From: an uncultured Fusobacteriaceae bacterium
GTDB taxonomy: Bacteria > Fusobacteriota > Fusobacteriia > Fusobacteriales > Fusobacteriaceae
Assembly: GCA_947038515.1 (NCBI GenBank)
Contig: CAMQWJ010000001.1
Location: forward strand, 269,580 to 332,750
Direction: 5' to 3'
DNA: 63,171 nt
How positions within the stretch are numbered: position 1 is the stretch's first letter; every line of letters starts with the position of its first letter. The notes beneath the pieces are model-generated. The model ran no database searches. It was not told where the DNA came from and saw only the letters and a list, made by a program, of their open reading frames with translations. This document shows, piece by piece, positions 14,815 through 24,482 of the stretch. The position numbers and the translations under genes were made by a program.

Positions 14815-16065
14815 TTATTTATTCTCTATTTCCAAGAATTTATCTTTTAATTTTTTAATTTCTTTTATATTTTTTAATATTTCTTTAGCTGTTTCTTCCA
14901 CATTAATAGTTCCTGTATCATGTAAAACGATAAAATTTTTAACTATCCCTTGTGTCATATGTAATCCCTTTCTAAAACTTAATGTATAAAACTTTTTTTC
15001 TTCTTTCCATTTTTCAGGTAAAATTTCTAATCCTATAGGAAGTAATTCACTATTTTTTTCTTCACTCCATAATTTTAATACTAACTTCAATCTTTTATTA
15101 TTCTCTTCAGATATTTCATTTATACTTGAATCTACTATAGTCACTTTAGAATTTTCATATTCTTCTGAAGAGTCATAAGATGCTTCTATTTGAAAAAAAT
15201 AATCAAATTTTTTGAAATTAAACATCGTAGAGAAATAATAGCAGATAAATCCACCACTTGGGTTTGATACATAATGCCAATTAAAGACTATATCAGAATC
15301 TTTTGCTTTTAATTCTTGAAATTTTTTATCTAGTTCATGATAAAAGCCAATTATTTCTTCTTCTTTAAAATAAGAATTTAGTAAGTTTCTATCCTTGAAA
15401 GCCTCTTTTTTCTTCTTAACAATTAATAAATTGAATAAATAATCCTGAAATATGATATTATTCCCCTTATATCCTTTAAATATCTCTATTATTTGATCAC
15501 TAAGTATAGTTGTAATCTGTTGTTTTTTCTTATCTTCTATATTTTGAAAACTTTCATCTCCAGTTTTATAATAAATTGAATAAATATTTTCTTCATTAGC
15601 ATTTTTTATACTTTCTATATTTCCTATATTTTTTATCAATTTATCAATATAACCATTTATTTGATTTTTTCCTTCACTAGTAAACGTTTTATCTTCTATT
15701 ATAACATAAACATCTTTATCAATTATTAATAATACATCTATCTTTAGAAACTGTTTTTTAATTTCCACCTCAATATGCTCTTTATTCATTTTTTTTATTA
15801 TTTCTTCTAATTTTTCTAGTTTTTTCAACATTTTTTCATCTTTTAAACTTTTTAATTGCTCTAAAGATTCTTCTAATAATTTTTTTAAAAAATTTTTGGC
15901 AAACTCATACTCTAATTTATTATCAACTTCCAATCCCTTAGAATAAAAACTTAACACATAACATATCAAAGCATCTTGTGATAGTTCACTAGTAGCATAT
16001 TTAAATAAATTTGGTCTCATAACTCCTCCTAAAATTTCTGTTGTGTTCTTACTTACTGTCTTCAT
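14815..16065 (-). CDS. PD-(D/E)XK nuclease superfamily protein
   Basis: A 416-aa cytosolic protein with the N-terminal signature NLFKYATSELSQDALIC (near 19-35) of the PDDEXK_4-type family and a nuclease core KIDVLLIIDKDVYVIIEDK (near 108-126: Asp, Glu-x-Lys), followed by QINGYIDKL. A lysine/glutamate-rich helical stretch (60-100) lies between. Two starts have good ribosome sites: ATG at 16063-16065 (GGAGG, 8 nt) and ATG at 16018-16020 (GGAGGAG, 4 nt), the latter matching the usual family start. Relatives often occur alone in phage-defence or prophage settings. The biological role is not established. Confidence 0.75.
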   Translation of the reverse strand: MKTVSKNTTEILGGVMRPNLFKYATSELSQDALICYVLSFYSKGLEVDNKLEYEFAKNFLKKLLEESLEQLKSLKDEKMLKKLEKLEEIIKKMNKEHIEVEIKKQFLKIDVLLIIDKDVYVIIEDKTFTSEGKNQINGYIDKLIKNIGNIESIKNANEENIYSIYYKTGDESFQNIEDKKKQQITTILSDQIIEIFKGYKGNNIIFQDYLFNLLIVKKKKEAFKDRNLLNSYFKEEEIIGFYHELDKKFQELKAKDSDIVFNWHYVSNPSGGFICYYFSTMFNFKKFDYFFQIEASYDSSEEYENSKVTIVDSSINEISEENNKRLKLVLKLWSEEKNSELLPIGLEILPEKWKEEKKFYTLSFRKGLHMTQGIVKNFIVLHDTGTINVEETAKEILKNIKEIKKLKDKFLEIENK

Positions 16066-16343
16066 AATTTAATCCTCCATATTTTTATTTTTGATTCCTA
16101 TAGACCATAACGCTTATAGAGGACTTATAAAGCCTACTTTTAAAATATTCTTAATAATATTAAATATGTTTTTTATACAATATCTTTTATTATAACATAA
16201 TTTTGATAGTTAAAAATACAAATAAAAATCACTTTAAAATAGGAGAAACATTAAAATTTTTAGTTCATTAAGCATTTGAGATTTAGATAAAAAATCTGAG
16301 TAATAATTTTAATAAGAGAACATTCTAATATCTGGAATCAAAT
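16066..16343. other. Gene-free stretch
   Basis: AT-rich DNA upstream of the PD-(D/E)XK gene holding its GGAGG ribosome site. I see no RNA gene, repeat or coding frame here. Confidence 0.5.
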
Positions 16344-16382
16344 AAAAAAGACTGAAATTATTATAAAGTTTCAGTCTTTTTT
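16344..16382. terminator. Terminator after the YtcJ-like amidohydrolase
   Basis: AAAAAGACTGAAA pairs with TTTCAGTCTTTTTT around an AT loop; T-runs on both strands. Confidence 0.88.
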
Positions 16383-16403
16383 AATATTTTTACCCTCAAT
16401 ATT

Positions 16404-18119
16404 TTATTTTTTATATATTACTTTTCCATTTTTTATTGTTTCAATAACTTTTAAATCCAATAATTTCTCTTTAGGTATTTCTAAAGGATTTTCATTAAGT
16501 ATGACAAAATCAGCTATTTTTCCTACTTCTATAGTTCCTTTTGTCTTTTCTTCCCCTAGTTGCCATGCTGCATTTGATGTAATGGCTCTTAAGGCATCTA
16601 AATTAGTTACTCGTTCTTTTTCACCTAAAACTTCTCCACTTCTAGTAACTCGATTTGTTGCAGTCCACATTGTCATAAATGGGTTTAATGGTGTTATTGA
16701 AAAATCTGTATGATTAGTTCCAATAAGACCTTTTTCTTTTGCTGATTTCATAGGACTAATATAAGAAGCTAATGTTTTTCCTAAATTTTTAACATGAACA
16801 TCTCCCCAGAAAAATACATGATTTGTAAAAAACGAAGGTGAAAGTCCTAATTTCACATATTCATCTAATTGATAAGGGTGCATAATTTGAGAATGTATAA
16901 CTATATCTCTTCTTCCATCCCCTTTTTTCCCACCAGAATATTTTACTGCTTCTATTATCATGTCTATTCCATTATCCCCATTAGCATGTGTCCAAACTTT
17001 TATATTATTTTTTACTAGTTTTTTATATAACTCATTCAAACTTTTTTGATCCAGTAACTTTTCTCCTTTCCAATGTTTTTCTCCATTTGGTCCTAATGTT
17101 TTCAATTCATCTTTAAATGAAGCTGTTTTCCCTTGAGGCGAACCATCAATAGCAATTTTAATTCCACCTATTTTCAAATTATTATTATATTTTCCAAACT
17201 CTTTAGGCAATTTATCTAATAAATTTTGTTTATCTGACGGATTTCCTAAATATTCACTTATTAAAATTGGAACTTCTGTTATTAAAGGTAAACTAACTAT
17301 ATCTAAATATATTTTTTGAGTACTGGCTCCCTTCTTTAAGAGTTTTAACTCATTAGCATGGGTAGCTCCCTCCTGAACAGTAGTATAACCCTCTTTTGCA
17401 TATAGTTGTTGAGCTTGATCTAATTTTTTTAAAAGCTCCTCTTCAGAGGGTTGAGGAAGATTAGCAAAAACTTTAATGAAGGCTGTCTCCATTAGAAGTC
17501 CTTCAGGTTCCTTTGTTCCTGCAACTCTAGAAATAAGTCCACCTTTTGGTGTTGGAGTATCTTTAGTTATATTAAAAAATTTCAAAGCTAAACTATTAAG
17601 GACTGCACCATGATTTGAAACATGTAGAATAAGAATAGGATTATTAGGAAACTCTTTATCTAAATCAAATTTTGTTAATGGCTTCTCTAAAAAGTTTTCA
17701 TCATATCCATAACCTATTATCCATTCACCATCCTTAATCTTCCCTTTTGATTTATGCTCTTTTAAAACTTTAATTATATCATCAATTGTTTTTACTGGTC
17801 CTACTGGTGGAGCTGATAAATTTGCCCACTCTGTTATTCGAAGTGCATTCATAAAATGACTATGTATATCAATAAAACCAGGTGACATTGTTTTTCCATT
17901 TAAATCGATTTTTTCAATAGATTTATTATTAAATTTCTTTGATAATTTTTCATTTGTTCCTACTTCTATTATTTTTCCATCCTCAACATATACAGATTCT
18001 GCTACGGTTCCCTTTTTATCCAGTGTTAGTATTGCTCCATTATAGTAAAGCTGCCCTGTTGAATTTGCAAAAGAATTAATAGTACTTAAAAGTAAAAAAG
18101 AAAATAAAAATAATTTCAT
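16404..18119 (-). CDS. Secreted amidohydrolase (YtcJ-like, amidohydrolase 3 family)
   Basis: A 571-aa metal-dependent hydrolase with an N-terminal signal peptide (residues 1-18, FLFSFLLLSTINSFA then NS), so it acts in the periplasm. It has no lipobox Cys. Motifs are MSPGFIDIHSHF (first metal site, near 78-89), the GGIKIAIDGSPQGKTA stretch near 317-332, WTHANGD near 376-382, VIHSQIMHP near 403 and the C-terminal GKIADFVILNENP. AGGAGGG precedes the ATG. The YfcC carrier upstream on the same strand suggests that the hydrolysis product is imported. The substrate is unknown; members of this family act on amides, carbamates or N-acyl compounds. Confidence 0.88.
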   Translation of the reverse strand: MKLFLFSFLLLSTINSFANSTGQLYYNGAILTLDKKGTVAESVYVEDGKIIEVGTNEKLSKKFNNKSIEKIDLNGKTMSPGFIDIHSHFMNALRITEWANLSAPPVGPVKTIDDIIKVLKEHKSKGKIKDGEWIIGYGYDENFLEKPLTKFDLDKEFPNNPILILHVSNHGAVLNSLALKFFNITKDTPTPKGGLISRVAGTKEPEGLLMETAFIKVFANLPQPSEEELLKKLDQAQQLYAKEGYTTVQEGATHANELKLLKKGASTQKIYLDIVSLPLITEVPILISEYLGNPSDKQNLLDKLPKEFGKYNNNLKIGGIKIAIDGSPQGKTASFKDELKTLGPNGEKHWKGEKLLDQKSLNELYKKLVKNNIKVWTHANGDNGIDMIIEAVKYSGGKKGDGRRDIVIHSQIMHPYQLDEYVKLGLSPSFFTNHVFFWGDVHVKNLGKTLASYISPMKSAKEKGLIGTNHTDFSITPLNPFMTMWTATNRVTRSGEVLGEKERVTNLDALRAITSNAAWQLGEEKTKGTIEVGKIADFVILNENPLEIPKEKLLDLKVIETIKNGKVIYKK

Positions 18120-18334
18120 GTTACCCTCCTAATATTATAAATTAAGTTTCTATTAAATATATTCTCTTTTTTTTCTTTACTTCCTTTATATTAGAAGAAA
18201 ACTCTAAGTTCAATATATTAATTAATCTATTACTTTAATAACAGTCCTCCTCTAACTTATCTCTAATACTTAGCTTTTTTCTTTAATCTTATTCTCAAAA
18301 AATCTAATTTAAAACTATATTTTATCATTATAAA
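18120..18334. other. Gene-free stretch
   Basis: AT-rich leader region of the amidohydrolase gene, with its AGGAGGG site. No coding or RNA feature is visible. Confidence 0.5.
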
Positions 18335-18367
18335 TAAAAAATGCTTGGACAACTTCCAAGCATTTTT
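18335..18367. terminator. Terminator after the second YfcC gene
   Basis: AAAAAATGCTTGGA pairs with TCCAAGCATTTTTT around CAACT; followed by T-runs in both directions. Confidence 0.9.
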
Positions 18368-18432
18368 TTATAAGTTTAAAGTAATAAAACTATATTTATT
18401 TAATAACAAAAATTATTTTAAAATATATTTTG

Positions 18433-19944
18433 TTATAGGTATGCACTTAAAATAAGCATTCCTATTGAGTAAACTGCCATAATTCCCATTAAAGGTAAAA
18501 TATATTTTAACCATTTATTAAAAGTAGTTTCAGCCATTTCTAAAGTTACTAGAATAAGACCAGTTGGAGTAATAAATGACATTAATCCTTGTCCCCAATT
18601 ATAAGCATTTACAACAACTTCACGAGAGACACCTACAGTATCAGCTAATGGAGCCATAATAGGCATTGTTAGAACTGCTAATCCTGATGATGATGGAATA
18701 AAGAAGCCTAAGAATGAGAAAATAATCATCTGAACAATTGCAAAGAATCCACTATTCATTTGTGAAATAATTTCAATTGAATAATTTAATATTGTATCTG
18801 AAATTAAACCATTATCCATAACTATATTTATAGAACGTGCCAATCCAATTGTAAGAATAACACCTATCAATTCTCCTGCTCCTGAAATAAATGTACCCAC
18901 AGCCTCTTTTTCACTTAAACCAGATAAAAACATAAGAAGAATAGCTATTCCTAAGAAAAGAGCTGACATTTCTTCAAACCACCAACCATTAGCTGCCACT
19001 CCCCAAATCATTACTGGAAAAGCTAATGCAAATATAGCTAGCATAAGTTTTTTTCTTGTAGTAAATACAGCCTCTATTGTTGGGTCAAAATCTTTCAAAA
19101 ATCTTTGATGAATCTGGTCTTTATTTTCATAAACCAATGACTTTGTAGGGTCATTACTGACTTTTTTAGCATATTTATACATGTAAAGTAATGTGATAAA
19201 ACAAGCTATAAGCAAAGCAATTATTCTAAAAACTATCCCAGAAGTAAAACTTATTCCAGCTGCATTTGAAGCAATAACTACTGAAAAAGGGTTTGTTGTA
19301 GAAAACATAGTTCCAATAGAAGAACCCATATATATAGCTGCAATACAAGTTATTGCATCAAAACCACTAATTAAAAATATTGGCATTAAGATGGGGTAGA
19401 ATGCAATAGTTTCCTCTGCTAGACCAAAAGTTGTTCCACCCAAAGTTGTTAATCCAAAAACTAATGTTACTAGTAGAAATTCTTTTCCTTTTGTTTTCTT
19501 AGATAATGCAGCAATTCCTGCATCAAAGGCACCCACTTTATTAATTATTCCTATAATACCACCAAGAATTAAAACAAAAATTATAATATCAATAGTTTCC
19601 ATAGTTCCTTTTATTGGTGCTATTAAAACATCAAAGAAACCTTGTGGTTGCTGTTTAATTTTTGTAAATGTCCCTGGAATAGCAATTGGTTTTTTTATAT
19701 CTTCATTTTTAAATTGTTCAAGTTTTATTTGTATTTTCAAATCATTTAAAGTATCTTGTGTCCCTGGTAGAGAACTTTCTACATTTTCAGGACTTGTTAT
19801 ATTAAATTCATTTGATGTGGAATTATAGACTAATCTTGAAAACCGACCTGATGGAATAACAAAGGTAAGTATTGAAGCAAAAATTAAAATGATAAAAAGT
19901 ACTGTAAATGCTGTTGGAAAACTTCTTTTTTTAGATTTTGTCAT
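18433..19944 (-). CDS. YfcC-family inner-membrane carrier, second copy
   Basis: A 503-aa polytopic carrier. It shares the layout of the YfcC protein at 2518: first helix ending LTFVIPSGRFSR, motif GTMFSTTNPFSVVIASNAAG near 210-230, and PSSSGLAVLTMPIM near 428. Compared with that copy it has an extra hydrophilic insert of about 40 residues after the first helix (residues 45-85). The ATG has no clear ribosome site, although AAAGGAGG occurs about 80 bp upstream, so the 5' end is less certain. Gene order with the downstream secreted amidohydrolase mirrors the YfcC-M20 pair. Confidence 0.88.
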   Translation of the reverse strand: MTKSKKRSFPTAFTVLFIILIFASILTFVIPSGRFSRLVYNSTSNEFNITSPENVESSLPGTQDTLNDLKIQIKLEQFKNEDIKKPIAIPGTFTKIKQQPQGFFDVLIAPIKGTMETIDIIIFVLILGGIIGIINKVGAFDAGIAALSKKTKGKEFLLVTLVFGLTTLGGTTFGLAEETIAFYPILMPIFLISGFDAITCIAAIYMGSSIGTMFSTTNPFSVVIASNAAGISFTSGIVFRIIALLIACFITLLYMYKYAKKVSNDPTKSLVYENKDQIHQRFLKDFDPTIEAVFTTRKKLMLAIFALAFPVMIWGVAANGWWFEEMSALFLGIAILLMFLSGLSEKEAVGTFISGAGELIGVILTIGLARSINIVMDNGLISDTILNYSIEIISQMNSGFFAIVQMIIFSFLGFFIPSSSGLAVLTMPIMAPLADTVGVSREVVVNAYNWGQGLMSFITPTGLILVTLEMAETTFNKWLKYILPLMGIMAVYSIGMLILSAYL

Positions 19945-20291
19945 TTTATTTTTCTATTAGTAATAAAATTATGAATTTCTATACTTTAGATTTTCATCAT
20001 AATTAGAGCTAATAGAATCCTCCTTTTAAATCAAAATAGTATTTCTTATTTCTTAAGTTTACTAGAAAAACATTAAAAAGTCAAAAAAATTAATTTATAA
20101 AGAAATTTTTTATTAGTAGTATCTCTTGAAAAATATACAAATAACATTTCAATATTGAGTAAAGAAAGAATTTTAATATCATAATAGGTATCCTATAAAA
20201 ATATAACTAGTATAAACCTAAAAATCATTTTTAAATTAGTACAAAACAAACTAATTTAAAGATTGTTATGACAAAAAAATTATTAGTAAAG
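19945..20291. other. Gene-free stretch upstream of the second YfcC gene
   Basis: Contains AAAGGAGG near 20022 on the minus strand with no ATG at a useful distance; a 15-codon ATT-initiated frame follows but I do not call it a gene. Otherwise AT-rich and featureless. Confidence 0.45.
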
Positions 20292-20326
20292 AAAAAAAGG
20301 TAACAATATTATTTGTTACCTTTTTT
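20292..20326. terminator. Terminator after the autotransporter
   Basis: AAAAAAAGGTAACAA pairs with TTGTTACCTTTTTT around TATTAT, directly after the autotransporter stop. Confidence 0.92.
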
Positions 20327-20342
20327 CTATTTTTTAAATATT

Positions 20343-23300
20343 TTAGAATTTATAACCTATTCCAATTGTTGCATTTACATTTCTATTATAATCTTTTGAA
20401 AATTCTATACTTACTCCTGCTGTGTATATCATTCCATTTGTTTGTTCTAATTCTAGGTTATATGAAGCTTTTCCTGATAAGTCTGGTAATTCTGTTTCTT
20501 GAATCTCAAAATCACTTCCTTTCTTGTTTGCTCCTAGGATTCTTCCTCTTAATTTTTTTGAATCACTTCCTAATGTATTTATTACTCCTAAAGAGAAAAT
20601 GTTATTTAATTTCCCTTTTTCTAATTGAACTGTTTTTACGAAATCTACTCCTACTTCTAAATCTAATGTATCACTGCTGGCTTTATCTACTTCTATTGAT
20701 AATTGTCCAGGGTTATATCCTTCATCTACACTTCCTTGATTTATAGAGTAATAACTTAATCTAGCTTTTGGTTCTACTCTCCAATTTTGAGTTCCTTCAT
20801 ACACATACTTTGCTTCTAAAAATGCATTATAAGAATTAACATCATATTTATCATTTGTTTTAAATGAATCATATCCATTTGATACTTCTCTATCTGCATC
20901 TACTGATGTATATTGGTACCCTAATCCTCCCATAAATCTGAAATTATTCATCTCTGTTTTAGCAAATGTTCCTACATATACTGAGGTTCCTTCTACTTCA
21001 CTTGAACCTTTGAAATTAATACTCTGATTATTTCCACCAACTACTAATCCTACTGAAGTTTTATCTGTTAATCCATATTCAAATGTTGCTAATCCTCCGA
21101 TTGTATTCGTTGTTGTATTGTAGTTTCTATGTCCTGTGTCAAATCCATAATAATTTTTTCCGTTATCTGTATTATCATTTTTTACTCCTGTATATATTGC
21201 TTTTCCTTGAGTTATTAATTCATGTTTTTTTGGTTTTATTGTTAAATATGATATATTATCTTCAAATAACTTTAAACTATCTCTTGATGATTTTAATGTA
21301 TATGAATAAGGACTATTTGCATATATTTGATCTAACATAGTTAGTAATCCACCTAAAGATTCTTCATATGTCTTGTCTCCTAAATAAGTTGTATTTGCTA
21401 ATTTTCCTATTTCTCCTGCACTTATTATTGATTTATACACTTTATTTAATTGTATATATAAAAGATCATCTGTAACTGTTGGTGGCACTGGTTTAGATGG
21501 TTCTACTGGTATAGACGGATCTACTGGTGTAGAGGGACCTACTGGTATTAATGGTAAATCTTGAAATAAAGTTATTTTTATATTTTTATCAGCTAATAAG
21601 GTAGCATTTAGAACTAATGAATCAGTTCTTAGTTTATTCTTCTCTTCATCATATACTGTATCTATATTTTCATCTACTATTGACCCATTCGTTGCAATAA
21701 TTGCATTCTCTCCCAAACCGTTTAATCCCATCACGAATTTTCCGCCACTAGAAGTAATATTTCCTGTATGATTATATAAAGCATGTCCAGTTATGTAGTC
21801 ATTTGAATCTCGTTGTGAAGAATCAATTCTTAAAGTTAGATCTCCACTCTCTATATTTATATTTCCATCACTAACTTTTGCTGTTTCAAATAGAGTTACA
21901 TTACTATTTGTCTTTATTTCTTCAAAACCTGCTATCTCATGAAAAATATTTAGAGTTGTATTGCTTATTGTTGCTAATTTTTCTCCTAAATTTAGAGTAT
22001 CATTTCCTAATCCTCCATTTAGATTCCCATTTATTTGAACTGTATTTCCTAGAGTTAATGTATCTTCTCCAGCTCCTAAATCAACAGAACCATTTATTAT
22101 AGAATTTCCAGATATATTTAACTTGTTGTTTCCTAAATCTCCTTTGATTATAGCATCTTTATTCTCAATTCCTCCACCATTAAAAATGGTATTTGTTGCA
22201 CTCAAGCTAGAATTGTCACCCTTTAAATGAACTGCTGTCTTATAACCATTAATTACTGAATCTGTTGTAGTTACTTTTGCTCCATTATCTATATTTAGAG
22301 CCCCTGTTGATATTCCTGCTCCATTTATTATATAATCACTATATGTTGTATCTGATGAAATAGTTGTTGAACTATCTAAATCATTTGTAACTAAAGTTCC
22401 AGTAATTCCAGAATTTAATATTGTTTTTCCTGCAATCACTCCTCCTGCCTCATTGACTATATTGTTAACAGTTCCATCTGCTTTCAAATATACAAAAACT
22501 CCATTATTCTCAACAGGACTAGTCGTGTTCGGATGACTAGTTATTTCTACTATATTTTCTCCTATAAGAATACCATTATTTACTACTGCAGATATCTGTT
22601 GCTGTGGTAGTCCCCGATTATGGTTAATCGAAATAGCACTAACATTACTTTTTATTACTCCATTATTTGAAATTTTTGAATCTAACACTCCATGTGGAAC
22701 AACGTTTATTCCAGCTGCTGAGTAATAAAAATTAGTTTTTTCAAGAGAATTGTAGCTAGAAATAGTTCCAGTATTTTCAATAACCAATTTACCTTGTACG
22801 CCCATGTTACCTTCAACTAGAATTCCAACTCCACTTACTGGATTAGAGGGTCCTCCTGATAGAAAATTTTGAGCTCCTTCGTATCCTGAAATTATTCCTT
22901 TATTATTAATAGTCGAAGTTTGACCTGCAGTATTACTTAATCCAAAATCCATTCCATATCCTACATAACCAGCTGAACCAGTAGCTAAGTGATATCCTCC
23001 TATCAAACCTATATTTTCAAATGTACTATCTAATGTAGAAGCCTTTGTTGCAAGACCTATAGCATAATCATTACCTATTCCTGCCAGTGCTCCTGTTCCT
23101 GTTTTCCCTATTATAACTCCACTATTTTTAAAGTCTGTTATAATGCCAGCTTCAACTCCCACTCCTGAAAGAGTAGCTCCATGTTCAAGATAACCAGTAA
23201 TTACACCGTTATTTTCAAATGAATCAATTATTGCATTTAGATGCATTCCATATCCTGTGCCTGCTGAAAAACCTGCCACTGAAGTATAATCTGCACTTCC

Positions 23301-23999
23301 TGAAATTAACCCTTCATTTTTTACAACCGAAATCTTACCTATTGTAGCAAATACTCCATTTCCAATATTTGATTTTACAGTGGATTGAGAAACCTCTCCT
23401 TTAATTACACCCCTATTTTCAAATAAATCCATCGAGCTTCCTGCTGCTCCTCCATAAAGAACAACTCCATTTCCTGAGTTTGATTTGTCTATGGTAGATT
23501 TATAGTGTCCAGCAATCAATCCATTATTTATAAAGTTACCTAATGTTAGTGCATGCGATTCATTAAAAACAAATACTCCATTTCCTGATTGCACGTGTGC
23601 AGCTGCTGTTCCTAAAGAATCTTTAGCTATAATCAACCCATTATTTTTTATTTCATCTATATTTATGTTTCTAAAAGTTGTTCCAGCTGGATAGGCATCA
23701 CGTGTATCAAAATATATTCCACTTTTATTTCCAGTCGCTATAATATATCCATTATTAGTAATTTTTATTAAATCCGTGTTTGGATTAATTAAATTTAAGT
23801 ATATTTCTCCTGTAATTTTTTGATTTTGATCTATCACTAAAGATTTATCTGGAATTAAAAGTTGTTCTATAGTACCATCATTAAAATAAATTGAACCGAT
23901 ATCTAATGGTGCTCCATATCCAATACTTTTAGTAACTAAAAAAGCCACTAATAACGTTTTTTTTAGTTGAACATAATTTTTACAATTTTCTTTTTTCAT
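20343..23999 (-). CDS. Type Va autotransporter, repeat-containing passenger
   Basis: A 1218-aa outer-membrane/surface protein. It has an extended signal peptide (about 1-30, cleavage near YGA), a passenger of about 800 residues, a proline-rich linker (near 820-845, repeats of P-x-x-P-V-x-P-S), and a C-terminal beta-barrel from about 915 ending IGIGYKF, with the terminal Phe required for BAM recognition. The first 560 residues hold at least ten degenerate units with an N-N-G-x-I-x-G core about every 30 residues, typical of a beta-helix. AGGGGGG precedes the ATG. It is likely an adhesin or fusobacterial autotransporter; the ligand is unknown. No subtilase or esterase motif is visible. Confidence 0.92.
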   Translation of the reverse strand: MKKENCKNYVQLKKTLLVAFLVTKSIGYGAPLDIGSIYFNDGTIEQLLIPDKSLVIDQNQKITGEIYLNLINPNTDLIKITNNGYIIATGNKSGIYFDTRDAYPAGTTFRNINIDEIKNNGLIIAKDSLGTAAAHVQSGNGVFVFNESHALTLGNFINNGLIAGHYKSTIDKSNSGNGVVLYGGAAGSSMDLFENRGVIKGEVSQSTVKSNIGNGVFATIGKISVVKNEGLISGSADYTSVAGFSAGTGYGMHLNAIIDSFENNGVITGYLEHGATLSGVGVEAGIITDFKNSGVIIGKTGTGALAGIGNDYAIGLATKASTLDSTFENIGLIGGYHLATGSAGYVGYGMDFGLSNTAGQTSTINNKGIISGYEGAQNFLSGGPSNPVSGVGILVEGNMGVQGKLVIENTGTISSYNSLEKTNFYYSAAGINVVPHGVLDSKISNNGVIKSNVSAISINHNRGLPQQQISAVVNNGILIGENIVEITSHPNTTSPVENNGVFVYLKADGTVNNIVNEAGGVIAGKTILNSGITGTLVTNDLDSSTTISSDTTYSDYIINGAGISTGALNIDNGAKVTTTDSVINGYKTAVHLKGDNSSLSATNTIFNGGGIENKDAIIKGDLGNNKLNISGNSIINGSVDLGAGEDTLTLGNTVQINGNLNGGLGNDTLNLGEKLATISNTTLNIFHEIAGFEEIKTNSNVTLFETAKVSDGNINIESGDLTLRIDSSQRDSNDYITGHALYNHTGNITSSGGKFVMGLNGLGENAIIATNGSIVDENIDTVYDEEKNKLRTDSLVLNATLLADKNIKITLFQDLPLIPVGPSTPVDPSIPVEPSKPVPPTVTDDLLYIQLNKVYKSIISAGEIGKLANTTYLGDKTYEESLGGLLTMLDQIYANSPYSYTLKSSRDSLKLFEDNISYLTIKPKKHELITQGKAIYTGVKNDNTDNGKNYYGFDTGHRNYNTTTNTIGGLATFEYGLTDKTSVGLVVGGNNQSINFKGSSEVEGTSVYVGTFAKTEMNNFRFMGGLGYQYTSVDADREVSNGYDSFKTNDKYDVNSYNAFLEAKYVYEGTQNWRVEPKARLSYYSINQGSVDEGYNPGQLSIEVDKASSDTLDLEVGVDFVKTVQLEKGKLNNIFSLGVINTLGSDSKKLRGRILGANKKGSDFEIQETELPDLSGKASYNLELEQTNGMIYTAGVSIEFSKDYNRNVNATIGIGYKF

Positions 24000-24083
24000 A
24001 ATTCCCCCCTATTCTATTCTTCCATTTTTTATTCCTTGCTCTCCGATTTACTCATTACTTATTTGAGTATCCTTATTAAGAGA

Positions 24084-24135
24084 AAATACTGCTTCTAAGG
24101 GACAAGTTATATTTCAGCTCATATCTTCTCCTTAA
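24084..24135 (-). pseudogene. HxlR regulator 5'-end remnant
   Basis: On the minus strand AAGGAGAAGATATG then M-S-stop-NITCPLEAVFS, matching the first 13 residues of the intact HxlR protein (27109 start, MRENITCPLEAVF) and its ribosome site. DNA similarity to 27070-27122 is high. A nonsense codon at position 3 and the lack of the rest show it is dead. Confidence 0.8.
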
Positions 24136-24172
24136 ATTACTCTTCTAAATAATAAATTACTCTTCTAAATAA
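24133..24172. repeat. Perfect tandem duplication of 20 bp
   Basis: Unit TAAATTACTCTTCTAAATAA occurs twice head to tail (24133-24152, 24153-24172), within the remnant region. Confidence 0.9.
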
Positions 24173-24242
24173 AAGATATTATATCATAATAACATACAAT
24201 TACAATAAATATACATATAGAATATATGTATAAGATATATGT

Positions 24243-24325
24243 ATAACTAATCCATTCTACATTGTCTTTATACACTAGTTTCTCTATTGATATAGTCCCA
24301 CTATAATTCTTTTTACTATCTAATA
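24243..24325 (-). pseudogene. Remnant of the 3' end of the 128-aa ABC-operon gene
   Basis: On the minus strand the frame reads KLVYKDNVEWISY, identical to the end of the intact protein encoded at 27188-27574 (residues about 110-122), and the DNA closely matches 27206-27289. Beyond this the frame diverges. With the HxlR fragment it reproduces the order found at 27.07-27.29 kb. Confidence 0.8.
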
Positions 24326-24326
24326 A

Positions 24327-24362
24327 TATATGTTATACTATTCATATATGTTATACTATTCA
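24327..24362. repeat. Perfect tandem duplication of 18 bp
   Basis: Unit TATATGTTATACTATTCA occurs twice (24327-24344, 24345-24362). With the next 26 bases it resembles DNA at 33929-33983 upstream of the GIY-YIG gene. Confidence 0.85.
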
Positions 24363-24420
24363 TAATATTATGTACTAAAATATATGAATAATAATGATTA
24401 ATATCATAACAATTATTCTA

Positions 24421-24482
24421 TTTTTAAATAGCATTAAAACTACAGACTGAAAAACAATCTCCGTATCCTATACATGAGTCTA
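24421..24482 (-). pseudogene. 4Fe-4S ferredoxin-domain remnant
   Basis: The minus strand reads SCIGYGDCFSVCSFNAI then a stop. The family motif is CxxCxxCxxxC; the second Cys is Tyr here, so no cluster could form. DNA is about three-quarters identical to 51731-51790, inside the intact flavin/4Fe-4S gene. No start or further domain is left. Confidence 0.7.
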
